Shown: one piece after another, positions 20,565-27,889 of the stretch | Numbering within the stretch: position 1 is the stretch's first letter | Layout: each line of letters begins with the position of its first letter | Virus record (IMG/VR): IMGVR_UViG_3300044612_000694 | Span: 1 to 32,467 of that record | From: a virus | Reading direction: 5' to 3' (one strand) | Length of the DNA: 32,467 bases | Position numbers and translations under genes: made by a program | The notes under the pieces: model-generated | The model's input: only the letters and a program-made list of their open reading frames with translations | What the model was told of the DNA's origin: nothing | The model's database searches: none

Positions 20565-22073
20565 ATGCCGCAGCTACAGGGTCTCACTCTCCTATTCGGC
20601 TCGCTCTATGGCGCGGGCGCGGCGATTATCGCCGCGCCGACTGCCACCATCACTGTCGTCGCCAATGCGCCGACAATTCAGGCCACGACGGGCGCAACGG
20701 TCACTGTTCCTGTCGCCGCGATCAGCCTCGCGGCTGACGCACCCAGCCTCGCGGCGGGCAAGAGTATCACAGTCCCTGCCGCGACGATCACGCTCGCCTC
20801 GACGGCTCCGTCGATCAGCGCGGGCAAGCGCATCGACGCTCCCGCCGCGACGATCACGCTCGCGGGCCTTGCGCCGACCATCCAGGCCGCGACGGGTGCG
20901 TCCATCGTCGTTCCGGCGGCGACCATCTCGCTCGCGGCCAGCGCGCCGAGCCTCGCAGCGGGCAAGAGCGTCGCCGTTCCAGCCGCTACAATCAGCCTCG
21001 CGGGCAATGCCCCGACGATCTCGGCGGGCAAGCGCGTCGTCGTCCCTGCCGCTGCCCTGCTCATGGGCGGCGAGGTTCCTGCGATCAGGACGGGCAAGTC
21101 CGTCACCGTTCCGGCCGCGACCATCAATCTCGCGGGCAACGCTCCGTCGATCAGCGCGGGCAAGCGTGTCGCGGTTCCGGCGGCGAACATCACGCTTTCG
21201 GCATCTGCCCCGACCGTCTCGGTCGGCGATGCCGTCACGGTTCCTGCCGCCACGATCACGCTGGCGGCGATTGCGCCGTCGCTGGCAGCGGGTAAGTCCG
21301 TCGCGGCACCCTCGGCCACCATCGCGCTCTCTGCCGCGCCACCGACGATCCAGGCGGCGTCCGGCATCAGTATCGCGCCGCCGACCGCCACCATCCTCCT
21401 CGGAGGCGAAGCGCCGTCGATCAGCGCGGGCAAGTCCATCACCATTCCGCTCGCCTCGGCTCAGGTTCTCGCGGCGCTTGCGCCGCAGCTGGCGACGGGC
21501 AAGTCCATCTCGGTCCCTGCCGCCACCATCACACTGACCGCCGCGTCTCCGACGCTCGCAGCGGGCAAGGCGGTCGAGGTCGCCGCTGCGGCCATCGCCA
21601 TCGGCGGCATCCCGCCGCGCATCCAACTTATCGCGCCTCCCGGAACGTTGCGCGTCATCCGCGATGCCATCAGGACCGCCTGGGATGCGCGCTGGCCGCA
21701 CGGAACGACCTACCGGGTACTCTGGCAGGTCAACGACAACGAGAGCGTCCCTGAGCCCGGCGAGGCGCGTGCGTGGGTGCATGTGATGATCGACTTCGAC
21801 GGCGAGGATGTGCGCGCCTATGCCGGCGGTCGCGAGGCATCTGACCGCGAGTGGCGCGGAACGGTCGAGATCCGCGTGGTCGCGGAGACCGGCTATGGCG
21901 ACGACGCCGCGCTCGACCTTCTCGATGACGCGGTCAGCGTTTACCGCTCGCGTCGCGAGGCGGGCCTGTCGTTCATCGAGGGCTCGACCGAGATCTTCGA
22001 CAGCGCGACCGAGGACGGCGCGTGGTTCATTCGCGGCACGATGCTGCCCTGGACCTACGAGTACCGCGCATGA
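20565..22073 (+). CDS. Tandem 22-residue repeat protein fused to a tail-terminator-like domain
   Basis: 502 residues. After a short hydrophobic lead, residues 24-359 consist of about 14 tandem repeats plus one degenerate unit, mostly 22 residues long, with consensus PAATITLAxxAPSISAGKSV (plus two residues). The C-terminal 140 residues, from TLRVIRDAIRTAWDARWPHG on, are clearly homologous to the next gene, the tail terminator: the WDARWPHG-TYRV-W block, PGE, DLLDxAV and GAW--RG--P match in order. The repeats should form stacked strands, perhaps an elongated fibre or filament. The fusion suggests attachment at the head-tail junction or tail shaft through the terminator fold. I know similar Ala/Thr-rich repeats from other phage proteins without function. 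Confidence 0.75.
   Translation: MPQLQGLTLLFGSLYGAGAAIIAAPTATITVVANAPTIQATTGATVTVPVAAISLAADAPSLAAGKSITVPAATITLASTAPSISAGKRIDAPAATITLAGLAPTIQAATGASIVVPAATISLAASAPSLAAGKSVAVPAATISLAGNAPTISAGKRVVVPAAALLMGGEVPAIRTGKSVTVPAATINLAGNAPSISAGKRVAVPAANITLSASAPTVSVGDAVTVPAATITLAAIAPSLAAGKSVAAPSATIALSAAPPTIQAASGISIAPPTATILLGGEAPSISAGKSITIPLASAQVLAALAPQLATGKSISVPAATITLTAASPTLAAGKAVEVAAAAIAIGGIPPRIQLIAPPGTLRVIRDAIRTAWDARWPHGTTYRVLWQVNDNESVPEPGEARAWVHVMIDFDGEDVRAYAGGREASDREWRGTVEIRVVAETGYGDDAALDLLDDAVSVYRSRREAGLSFIEGSTEIFDSATEDGAWFIRGTMLPWTYEYRA
20634..21641 (+). repeat. In-frame coding tandem repeats, about 66-bp period
   Basis: Units start with Pro codons at residues 49, 71, 93, 117, 139, 161, 183, 205, 227, 249, 273, 295 and 318, each about 66 bases (two of 72, one of 69). 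Recurrent DNA words are GCCGCGACGATCACGCT and GCGGGCAAGCGC. Units 3, 6 and 8 are the most alike. Such arrays can gain or lose units by recombination. Confidence 0.85.
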
Positions 22074-22504
22074 GCCTCCGCAGCACCATTCGCACCGAGA
22101 TCAAGGCAGTCTGGGATGCGCGGTGGCCGCACGGCGAGACCTATCGCGTGATCTGGCACGAGAACGCACACCCCGATACGCCGACGCCTGGCGAGGTGCA
22201 GCACTGGCTGCATTTGCATACCGAGTTCAGCCGCGAGGAGATGCGCGCATTCGGCGACGGCTCGCTCGCCAACGAGCGGCTCTGGTTCGGCGCTGTTGCC
22301 GTTCGCGTGTTTTCCGAGGTCGGCATCGGCGAGGACGTCACTCTCGACCTCCTCGACGCCGCCGTCGTGGCTCTCCGCGCGCGGCGCGCTGGCAACCTGA
22401 CCTTCGCGGGGCCGATCATCGGCATCGCGGATATCGCTAGATCGAACGGCGCGTGGTATGGTCGCGGCGCGTCGATCCCGTTTCAATATCGCTTCCAGGG
22501 CTAA
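22070..22504 (+). CDS. Tail terminator protein
   Basis: 144 residues, MSLRSTIRTEIKAVWDARWP.... An alpha/beta protein with an N-terminal helix, the segment TYRVIWHENAHPDTPTPGEV, DLLDAAVVALRARRAGNLTF and C-terminal RGASIPFQYRFQG. Length, order and position (directly before the tail tube gene) match phage tail terminators (lambda gpU / HK97 gp11 role), which cap the tail tube and join it to the head. It is a paralogue of the C-terminal domain of the preceding repeat protein. The start overlaps that gene by ATGA. Confidence 0.75.
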   Translation: MSLRSTIRTEIKAVWDARWPHGETYRVIWHENAHPDTPTPGEVQHWLHLHTEFSREEMRAFGDGSLANERLWFGAVAVRVFSEVGIGEDVTLDLLDAAVVALRARRAGNLTFAGPIIGIADIARSNGAWYGRGASIPFQYRFQG

Positions 22505-22516
22505 GGAGACCCGATC

Positions 22517-23773
22517 ATGCCGATTTCCGAAGGCGTGCAGTCACGCATCGTCTACAAGGCGTATTCCAGCGGGTCGATCACGGCCAACAGCGAGCCGGAT
22601 ACTGCGACCGACCCCGGCACGTCCGGCGGTCAGGTGCTGCGGCGGGTCTCGTCGTCGCTGAACTTGGTCAAGGACAGCTACCAGTCCGAGGAAATCAGGA
22701 CCGACCGGCAGATCGCGGACTTCCGGCACGGGTTGCGACGCGTCGAGGGCTCGATCTCGGGCGAACTGTCGCCCGGAACGCAGTTTGAGCTTCTCGTCGC
22801 CGCGCACCGCGACTCGGCGGTGTCGGCGCTGTCGCTGAGCAACACGCAGTTCACCTCGGTGACCAGCGACAACTCGACCTCGGCCTTCGTCTTCACTGCT
22901 GGCGACCCGGTGACCTCGGGGTTGCGTGTCGGCGATATCATCCGCTTCGGCACGCTCGCCGCGACGGCGAACAACGACCGCAATTTCGTGATCCGGTCCT
23001 TTGGTGGCACGAGCAACCGCACGGTGACGGTGTCGCCCGCGCCGACCACTGACGCGGTGGCCGACACCAGCTTCACCGTGACGCGCCCCGGCAAGACCAC
23101 CATTGTCCCGGCCAGCGGCTTCACCGCGCGCAAGTTCGGCATCGAGGAGTACCGCGAGGATCTTGACCTCTCGCGCCTCTTCACCGAATGCCGCGTGTCC
23201 GGCTATTCGCTGTCGCTCCCGGCCACCGGCCTCTCGACTGTGGAGATCCCGTTCATGGGGCGCAACGCGGTCTCGCTCTCGGCGGGCAGCGCGCCCTATT
23301 TCACGGCTCCCACCGCCGCGACGACGTCCTCGGCATGCGCCTCGGCCAACGGCCTGATCCTGTCGCCGGATGCTGGCTCGTCGCCGCTCGGCATCGTCAC
23401 CGGCATCGATATCGCGCTTGATCTCGAGGCCGAGATGCAAGCGGTGATCAACCAGAACATCGCGCCCGAGATCTTCCTCGGCCGGGCGAACGTCACCGGC
23501 ACGGTGTCGGCGTTCGTTGAGGACTTCGCCTTGTTCAATGCGTTTTTGAACGAGAGCGAGCTTCAGCTGATCGTGCGCGTGGACAGTGGTTCGGCGGCGA
23601 ATGCCGATGCCATCTGCATCTACCTGCCGCGCGTCAAGCTCGGCGGAGCGGACATGCCGTTGAGTGGCGCGAATGGTCAGACGATATCGCTGCCGTTCCA
23701 GGCGCTCCGCTACACCGGCAGCGCGGCGGGCCGCGACACAACCACCATTCGCATCCACGACACGGCGGCCTGA
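22517..23773 (+). CDS. Major tail (tube) protein
   Basis: 418 residues, long for a tail tube protein. The lead VKDSYQSEEIRTDRQIADFR and HGLRRVEGSISGELSPGTQF is a recognisable tube-protein signature of proteobacterial siphophages. Two insertions, an Ig-like part around residues 105-200 (LRVGDIIRFGTLAATANNDR, TVTVSPAPTTDAVADTSFTV) and a later beta domain (SGYSLSLPATGLSTVEIPFM), probably decorate the tube surface. The C-terminus QTISLPFQALRYTG is again tube-like. It polymerises around the tape measure. AAGGAG precedes the ATG. It is followed by the chaperone pair, as expected. Confidence 0.87.
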   Translation: MPISEGVQSRIVYKAYSSGSITANSEPDTATDPGTSGGQVLRRVSSSLNLVKDSYQSEEIRTDRQIADFRHGLRRVEGSISGELSPGTQFELLVAAHRDSAVSALSLSNTQFTSVTSDNSTSAFVFTAGDPVTSGLRVGDIIRFGTLAATANNDRNFVIRSFGGTSNRTVTVSPAPTTDAVADTSFTVTRPGKTTIVPASGFTARKFGIEEYREDLDLSRLFTECRVSGYSLSLPATGLSTVEIPFMGRNAVSLSAGSAPYFTAPTAATTSSACASANGLILSPDAGSSPLGIVTGIDIALDLEAEMQAVINQNIAPEIFLGRANVTGTVSAFVEDFALFNAFLNESELQLIVRVDSGSAANADAICIYLPRVKLGGADMPLSGANGQTISLPFQALRYTGSAAGRDTTTIRIHDTAA

Positions 23774-23775
23774 GC

Positions 23776-24195
23776 ATGTCGCGTTTTGCCGGTCTCGGCG
23801 CGTCGGTGGACAAGCCGACGCGCTGCTATCTCTCGATCCCCGTCGCCGGTCGTCCGCCGCTGCTGTCGCGCGATGGCGATCCGGCGTACATCGACTGCCT
23901 GTCGCTCGACAGCCGCGAGGCTGGCGCGCAGCGTCGCGCATCCGCCATCGCGCGCCTCGACCGTCGCGCGGCGAAACTGACCGCCGATGACATCGAGGCC
24001 GAACAGGTCGGGATGCTGGTGGCGCTCATCACCGGCTGGCGGCTCTATTCGCTGGTCGGCGACCCGCTCGATGTCGAGTGCGACGAAGCGGCGAAGCGCG
24101 AACTGATGAGCGATCCGACCTTCGCGTGGGTCCGTCGCCAGGTCGAGGAGCACATCGGAGACCTGGGAAACTGGTTGAGCGCGACGGCGAACTGA
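23776..24195 (+). CDS. Tail assembly chaperone (gpG equivalent)
   Basis: 139 residues. MSRFAGLGASVDKPTRCYLS leads into a helical protein ending VEEHIGDLGNWLSATAN. Its place between the tube and tape-measure genes and the frameshift site near its end identify it as the short tail assembly chaperone, which binds the tape measure during assembly. Most ribosomes should end here and a minority shift into the -1 frame to make the longer product. It begins two bases after the stop of the tube gene. Confidence 0.85.
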   Translation: MSRFAGLGASVDKPTRCYLSIPVAGRPPLLSRDGDPAYIDCLSLDSREAGAQRRASAIARLDRRAAKLTADDIEAEQVGMLVALITGWRLYSLVGDPLDVECDEAAKRELMSDPTFAWVRRQVEEHIGDLGNWLSATAN

Positions 24196-24207
24196 TCGCT
24201 TTCGCGC
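24165..24207 (+). promoter_or_regulatory. Programmed -1 ribosomal frameshift signal
   Basis: Slippery heptamer G-GGA-AAC at 24165-24171, in the correct X-XXY-YYZ phase for the gpG frame (codons GGA at 24166, AAC at 24169). Seven bases later a 6-bp stem, GCGCGA (24179-24184) with TCGCGC (24202-24207), may act as stimulator. Lambda uses the near-identical GGGAAAG for G to GT. Confidence 0.85.
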
Positions 24208-24533
24208 ATCACCGTTTCGACCTCGACCTGCCGCGCAAGGGCGGTCGCAAACGCGATCACCTGGAGAGTGTCGCGCGGCAGCTAGGACGCCGCCCTGCGG
24301 GCCTCGACGGGCCACAGCTGCCCGCCTGGGGCGAGCACATCTGGTCGGCGTGGCTGGATCTGCACCAAGGTCGCCGCGTCGGCTTCAACGGTGCCGAGCC
24401 GCTGTCTTGGGCCGATCTCGACGCATGGTCTCGGTTGACCGGCGCGGAGATGCGGCCTGACGAGGTGGCGCTTCTGATGCGGATAGATCGCGAGTTCTTC
24501 GCCGTGCGCGGCGAGATCGAGGGGAAGAAATGA
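24171..24533 (+). CDS. gpT-like extension, expressed as gpGT fusion by -1 frameshift
   Basis: Read in the -1 frame after the slippery site, the sequence continues LVERDGELIAFAHHRFDLDL... for 120 residues to the stop at 24531-24533. No plausible independent start with a ribosome site exists near the beginning. The fusion has about 252 residues (132 from gpG and 120 here). The C-terminal part contains WGEHIWSAWLDLHQGRRVGF and AWSRLTGAEMRPDEVALLMR IDREFF, a pattern of phage T-domains that contact the tube protein. The stop overlaps the tape measure ATG (ATGA). The upstream open frame back to 24078 is the shadow of gpG. Confidence 0.85.
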   Translation: MVERDGELIAFAHHRFDLDLPRKGGRKRDHLESVARQLGRRPAGLDGPQLPAWGEHIWSAWLDLHQGRRVGFNGAEPLSWADLDAWSRLTGAEMRPDEVALLMRIDREFFAVRGEIEGKK

Positions 24534-26311
24534 TCAACGCGCCGAAAGAATCGGTCCTCCGCGCTGGCCTCGACGCGAGCGAGTACACGCGCGGCGCGCA
24601 GGAGATTGACCGGGCGAACACCGAGATCCTGGCGAGCAGCGGCCGGGTCGAGCAGTCTCAGGAGAAGATGACCCGCTCGCTGGTCTCGTCTTCGTCCAGC
24701 ATGGATCGCCTCCAGGCATCGCTGGACAAGGGCTTCGCGTCCCAGTTGCGCTACGAGCAGATCGTGGATCGCGTCAACTCCGCGATGGAGCGCGGACGCA
24801 TCTCGCAGGAACGCGGCGCGCAGATCATCAGCCTCGCACAGCAGCGCTACATGTCGGCCGCGACTGCGACTGCGGCGATGGGGGCGGCGACTGCGGCGGC
24901 TGCGGCATCGAGCAGACAGTTCGGTTTCGTCGCGCAGCAGTCCGGCTACCAGCTGGGCGACTTCGCCGTCCAGGTCGCGAGCGGTCAATCTGCGATGGTC
25001 GCGTTCATCCAGCAGGGTTCACAGTTCCTCGGCATCTTCGGGGCGTTCGGCGCAATCGCTGGTGCTGCGCTCGCCATCGGCGGCGGCATCTACATGATGT
25101 TCGACAAGATGGCCGAGAATGCGAAAGCGGCGACAGACGAGGTCTCTTCCTTGACGGAAGAGATCAAGCGCATGAACGAGGAAAGCGCGAAACGCGGAAG
25201 AGGACAGACCGGCATTCGCGCGAATGTGCGGCTTGAGAGCCTGATGGCCGAGCGCAATCGCCTGACCGGCATGATGCCGACAGGAGGCGGCGCAGCGACG
25301 TCGAGCGAGATGTCAGGAATAGTCGAGGCTCAAGCGGCGGCAAACGTCGCGGCCATTCAGTCGCAGATCGACGCCATCAATAAGCTGATCCGAGAACATG
25401 ATCGGCTCGTTGAGGAACAAGAGCAAGTGGACATGAGCACCGCCAACTTGAAGCGAAGCGGCGAGGAGTTTGAGGAGCAGAAGAAGCGCGAGGCCGAGGC
25501 TATCCGCGACGCCGCTCGCGCGCAGGAAGAAGCCGAACGCGCGCGCCAGCGGTTCCTATCCGATGTCATGTCCCTAGAAAACACCCTCGACCCGCTGACC
25601 GCCGCGACACGCCGCTGGGCCGACCAACAGGCGCTGCTGGCCCAGGCGCTCGACGCCGCGATCATCAGCCAGGAGCGGTACAACGAGCTCGTCGCCATGT
25701 CCGACGAGGCGTTCCGAAAGGCCACCGAGAAACAGACCGAATACCTGACCGGGATCGAGAAGCAGTCGCGTCAAAACGAGAACCTCGCGCGCGATCTCGG
25801 CCTGTCGTTCCAGTCCGCTTTCGAGGACGCGATCTTGCGCGGTGAGAAGCTGCGCGGCGTGCTGGCCGGGATCGCGCAGGACATCGCGCGCATCATCCTG
25901 CGCCAGACGGTGACGACGCCGCTCGCGAACCTCGTCATGGGCGGGCTCTCCAGCGCCTTCGGCGGCCTATTCGGCGGCGGGCCAGGCGACATTCGCGGGC
26001 CGGGCGGCTCGACCAGCATCCCGTTCGGCGGGCCTCGCGCTCTCGGCGGGCCGGTCGAGGCGGGCAGCGCCTATCTGGTCGGGGAGCAGGGGCCGGAACT
26101 GTTCATGCCCGGTCAGTCGGGCCGCATCATCCCGAACGGACAGACCGGCTCCACCGTGGTCAATCAGACAATCCAGATCAGCGTGGGCGTCGCGCAGACC
26201 GTGCGCGCCGAGATCGCCGCGCTTATGCCGGCGATCAAGCGCCAGACCGTCGATGCGGTGGCGGACGCCAGGATGCGCGGCGGGTCGTTCGCCGCCGCGA
26301 TGGGAACCTGA
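24530..26311 (+). CDS. Tail tape measure protein
   Basis: 593 residues. It begins with helices, then has QQSGYQLGDFAVQVASGQSA (136-155), typical of tape measures of this phage group, and a hydrophobic segment GIFGAFGAIAGAALAIGGGI (168-187). A charged coiled-coil middle follows (EEFEEQKKREAEAIRDAARA), then a hydrophobic Gly-rich part (LVMGGLSSAFGGLFGGG) and the terminal motif AYLVGEQGPELFMPGQSGRI seen in many tape measures. At about 1.5 angstrom per residue the tail would be close to 90 nm. GAGGGG lies before the ATG. It sets tail length and may cross the host membrane during DNA entry. Confidence 0.92.
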   Translation: MINAPKESVLRAGLDASEYTRGAQEIDRANTEILASSGRVEQSQEKMTRSLVSSSSSMDRLQASLDKGFASQLRYEQIVDRVNSAMERGRISQERGAQIISLAQQRYMSAATATAAMGAATAAAAASSRQFGFVAQQSGYQLGDFAVQVASGQSAMVAFIQQGSQFLGIFGAFGAIAGAALAIGGGIYMMFDKMAENAKAATDEVSSLTEEIKRMNEESAKRGRGQTGIRANVRLESLMAERNRLTGMMPTGGGAATSSEMSGIVEAQAAANVAAIQSQIDAINKLIREHDRLVEEQEQVDMSTANLKRSGEEFEEQKKREAEAIRDAARAQEEAERARQRFLSDVMSLENTLDPLTAATRRWADQQALLAQALDAAIISQERYNELVAMSDEAFRKATEKQTEYLTGIEKQSRQNENLARDLGLSFQSAFEDAILRGEKLRGVLAGIAQDIARIILRQTVTTPLANLVMGGLSSAFGGLFGGGPGDIRGPGGSTSIPFGGPRALGGPVEAGSAYLVGEQGPELFMPGQSGRIIPNGQTGSTVVNQTIQISVGVAQTVRAEIAALMPAIKRQTVDAVADARMRGGSFAAAMGT

Positions 26312-26313
26312 CC

Positions 26314-26916
26314 ATGACCATATCCTATCCGATCACCCTCCCGACATCCGGCGGCTATGCGCGCGTCGAGTTCCGCATGGGCAACGTGGTCGGCGTCTCG
26401 ACGTCGCCGTTCACGTTGCAACAGCAGCTGGTCCGACACCAGGGCGCGCGCTGGGAAGCCGACATCACCGTCGCCGAGATGGAGCGTCCCGCCGCCGAGG
26501 AATGGATCGCCGCGCTAGCCTCGCTGCGCGGGGCCTGGGGCACATTCCGCCTGGCCGACCCTGGCGGCGCGACGCCGCGTGGCACATGGGCGGGCACGCC
26601 GCTCGTCAAGGGGGCGGGCCAGACCGGCGAGACGCTGCTGGTCGATGGCTTCTCGGCGGGCGCGACGGTTAAGGCGGGCGACTATTTCCAGATCGGTGAT
26701 CGGCTCTACAAGGTGCTGCTGGACGCCACCGAGAGCAGCGGCGAGATCACGCTCGATATCTGGCCGCGTCTGCGCGAGAGCCCGGCGGACAACGCCGTCG
26801 TGACGACGAGCGCCGCCAAGGGCTTGTTCCGCCTCGCGTCGAACACGCAGGGCTGGGCGCTACAGGGCAGCGGTCTGCGCTACACGCTCGCCTTCGGCGC
26901 GGTCGAGGCGATCTGA
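26314..26916 (+). CDS. Distal tail protein (Dit-like / GTA gp12 position)
   Basis: 200 residues, starting MTISYPITLPTSGGYARVEF. It continues QQQLVRHQGARWEADITVAE, MERPAAEEWIAALASLRGAW and an OB-like second half (AGDYFQIGDRLYKVLLDATE). A first beta domain with a gain of a small galectin-like or OB insertion is the usual Dit build. It would form the ring between tube and tip. In the Rhodobacter gene transfer agent the gene after the tape measure has the same job. Overlap with the next gene is one base (TGATGG). Confidence 0.75.
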   Translation: MTISYPITLPTSGGYARVEFRMGNVVGVSTSPFTLQQQLVRHQGARWEADITVAEMERPAAEEWIAALASLRGAWGTFRLADPGGATPRGTWAGTPLVKGAGQTGETLLVDGFSAGATVKAGDYFQIGDRLYKVLLDATESSGEITLDIWPRLRESPADNAVVTTSAAKGLFRLASNTQGWALQGSGLRYTLAFGAVEAI

Positions 26917-27470
26917 TGGCGCGCGATCTTACCGCATCTGTCATCACGCAGTTACAGGCCGCGTCGGTTGAAATCGGCATCCTGTTCGAGGGCGAGTTCG
27001 CCTCGGGCTGGGTGCGGCTGTGGTCCGGCATCGGGAACCTGTCCTGGGACGGGAAGACGTGGTCCGGCGTCGGCACACTACTCGGCATCTCCGCCATCGA
27101 TGAGACGAACGAGATCCGCGCCTCGGGCCTGACGGTGTCGCTGTCCGGCGTGCCATCCGATCTGCTCGCTGCCGCGCTCGGTGACGCGCGATCGGGGAAG
27201 ACGGGCCGCGTCTATCTCGCGTTCTTCAGCGGCGGCTCGGTCGTGGCAGACCCGGTGCTGCAATTCGAGGGTCGCCTCGATGTCCCGGCGATCGAGGACG
27301 GCGAAGACACCGCCACAATCGCCATCAGCTACGAGAGCGAACTGATCGACCTGGAGCGCGCGCGCGAGCGCCGCTGCACGCCCGAGGATCAGGCAATCGA
27401 TTATCCCGGTGACCTCGGTTTCGCGTATGTTGCAAGCCTCCAGGACGCGCAGATCACATGGGGCCGCTGA
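26916..27470 (+). CDS. Baseplate hub-like protein (GTA gp13 position)
   Basis: 184 residues, starting MARDLTASVITQLQAASVEI. GILFEGEFASGWVRLWSGIG and WDGKTWSGVGTLLGISAIDE, then VYLAFFSGGSVVADPVLQFE and the closing SYESELIDLERARERRCTPE are typical of alphaproteobacterial tail-tip hub proteins: beta-rich, with a late E-x-R-R-C motif. It resembles the function, and by order the place, of GTA gp13 (DUF2163-type), though the sequence match to that family is not certain by eye. It should sit between the Dit-like ring and the J-like protein. Confidence 0.65.
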   Translation: MARDLTASVITQLQAASVEIGILFEGEFASGWVRLWSGIGNLSWDGKTWSGVGTLLGISAIDETNEIRASGLTVSLSGVPSDLLAAALGDARSGKTGRVYLAFFSGGSVVADPVLQFEGRLDVPAIEDGEDTATIAISYESELIDLERARERRCTPEDQAIDYPGDLGFAYVASLQDAQITWGR

Positions 27471-27889
27471 TGATCGTTCGCCGCGAAGATTGGCCGTCGA
27501 GGCTCGCCGCCACGCTCGAGGATGCGCGCGACAAGCCGTTCGAGTGGGGCGTGCATGATTGCGGTCTCTTCGCGGGCGACTGCGTGCTGGCAATGACAGA
27601 CGTCGATCCCGTCGCGCTCTATCGCGGCCAATACACCGACGAGGAAGGCGCGCGCGCCACCATGCTTGCGCTGTCCGGCGGCGGGCTGCGCGCGGTGTGG
27701 AGCAAGGCGTTGGGCCCGGCGATGAACAACGTCCTCATGGCAAAGCGCGGCGATGTCGTGCTTGTCACGACCGACTACGGCGAGACCGAGGCCACCGGGA
27801 TCGTCGCAGGATCGCGCGTGGCGTGCCTTTCGCAATCGGGGCTACTGATGATGCCGTCGCGCTGTATCGTCGCTGCCTGGGGCGTCTGA
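27470..27889 (+). CDS. NlpC/P60-like (DUF6950-type) tail protein
   Basis: 139 residues from the ATG at 27470 (MIVRREDWPSRLAATLEDAR), which overlaps the previous stop; an in-frame ATG at 27458 is possible. PFEWGVHDCGLFAGDCVLAM places a Cys at residue 31, the nucleophile position of NlpC/P60 peptidases. AKRGDVVLV matches their later strand, but the usual catalytic His after it is missing (TTDYGETEATGIVAG). That is typical of what I know as DUF6950, which sits at this place in many phage tails. Some relatives may digest peptidoglycan during DNA entry; this one could be structural instead. Confidence 0.78.
   Translation: MIVRREDWPSRLAATLEDARDKPFEWGVHDCGLFAGDCVLAMTDVDPVALYRGQYTDEEGARATMLALSGGGLRAVWSKALGPAMNNVLMAKRGDVVLVTTDYGETEATGIVAGSRVACLSQSGLLMMPSRCIVAAWGV

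Noticed and set aside
20592-21782. 396-codon minus-strand frame and 309-codon plus-strand frame (20608-21537) over the repeat gene
   Set aside because: Both are frame shadows of the 66-bp repeats: a repeat divisible by three with no stop keeps several frames open. The products are Arg/Asp- or Arg/Ser-rich and lack sensible domains.
22541-23941. 466-codon minus-strand frame over the tail tube gene
   Set aside because: Antisense to the tube protein, Arg-rich and without recognisable domains.
24078-24170. Independent start of the gpT-like ORF upstream of the slippery site
   Set aside because: This part overlaps gpG in another frame, is Arg-rich and has no ribosome site; the slippery heptamer explains expression.
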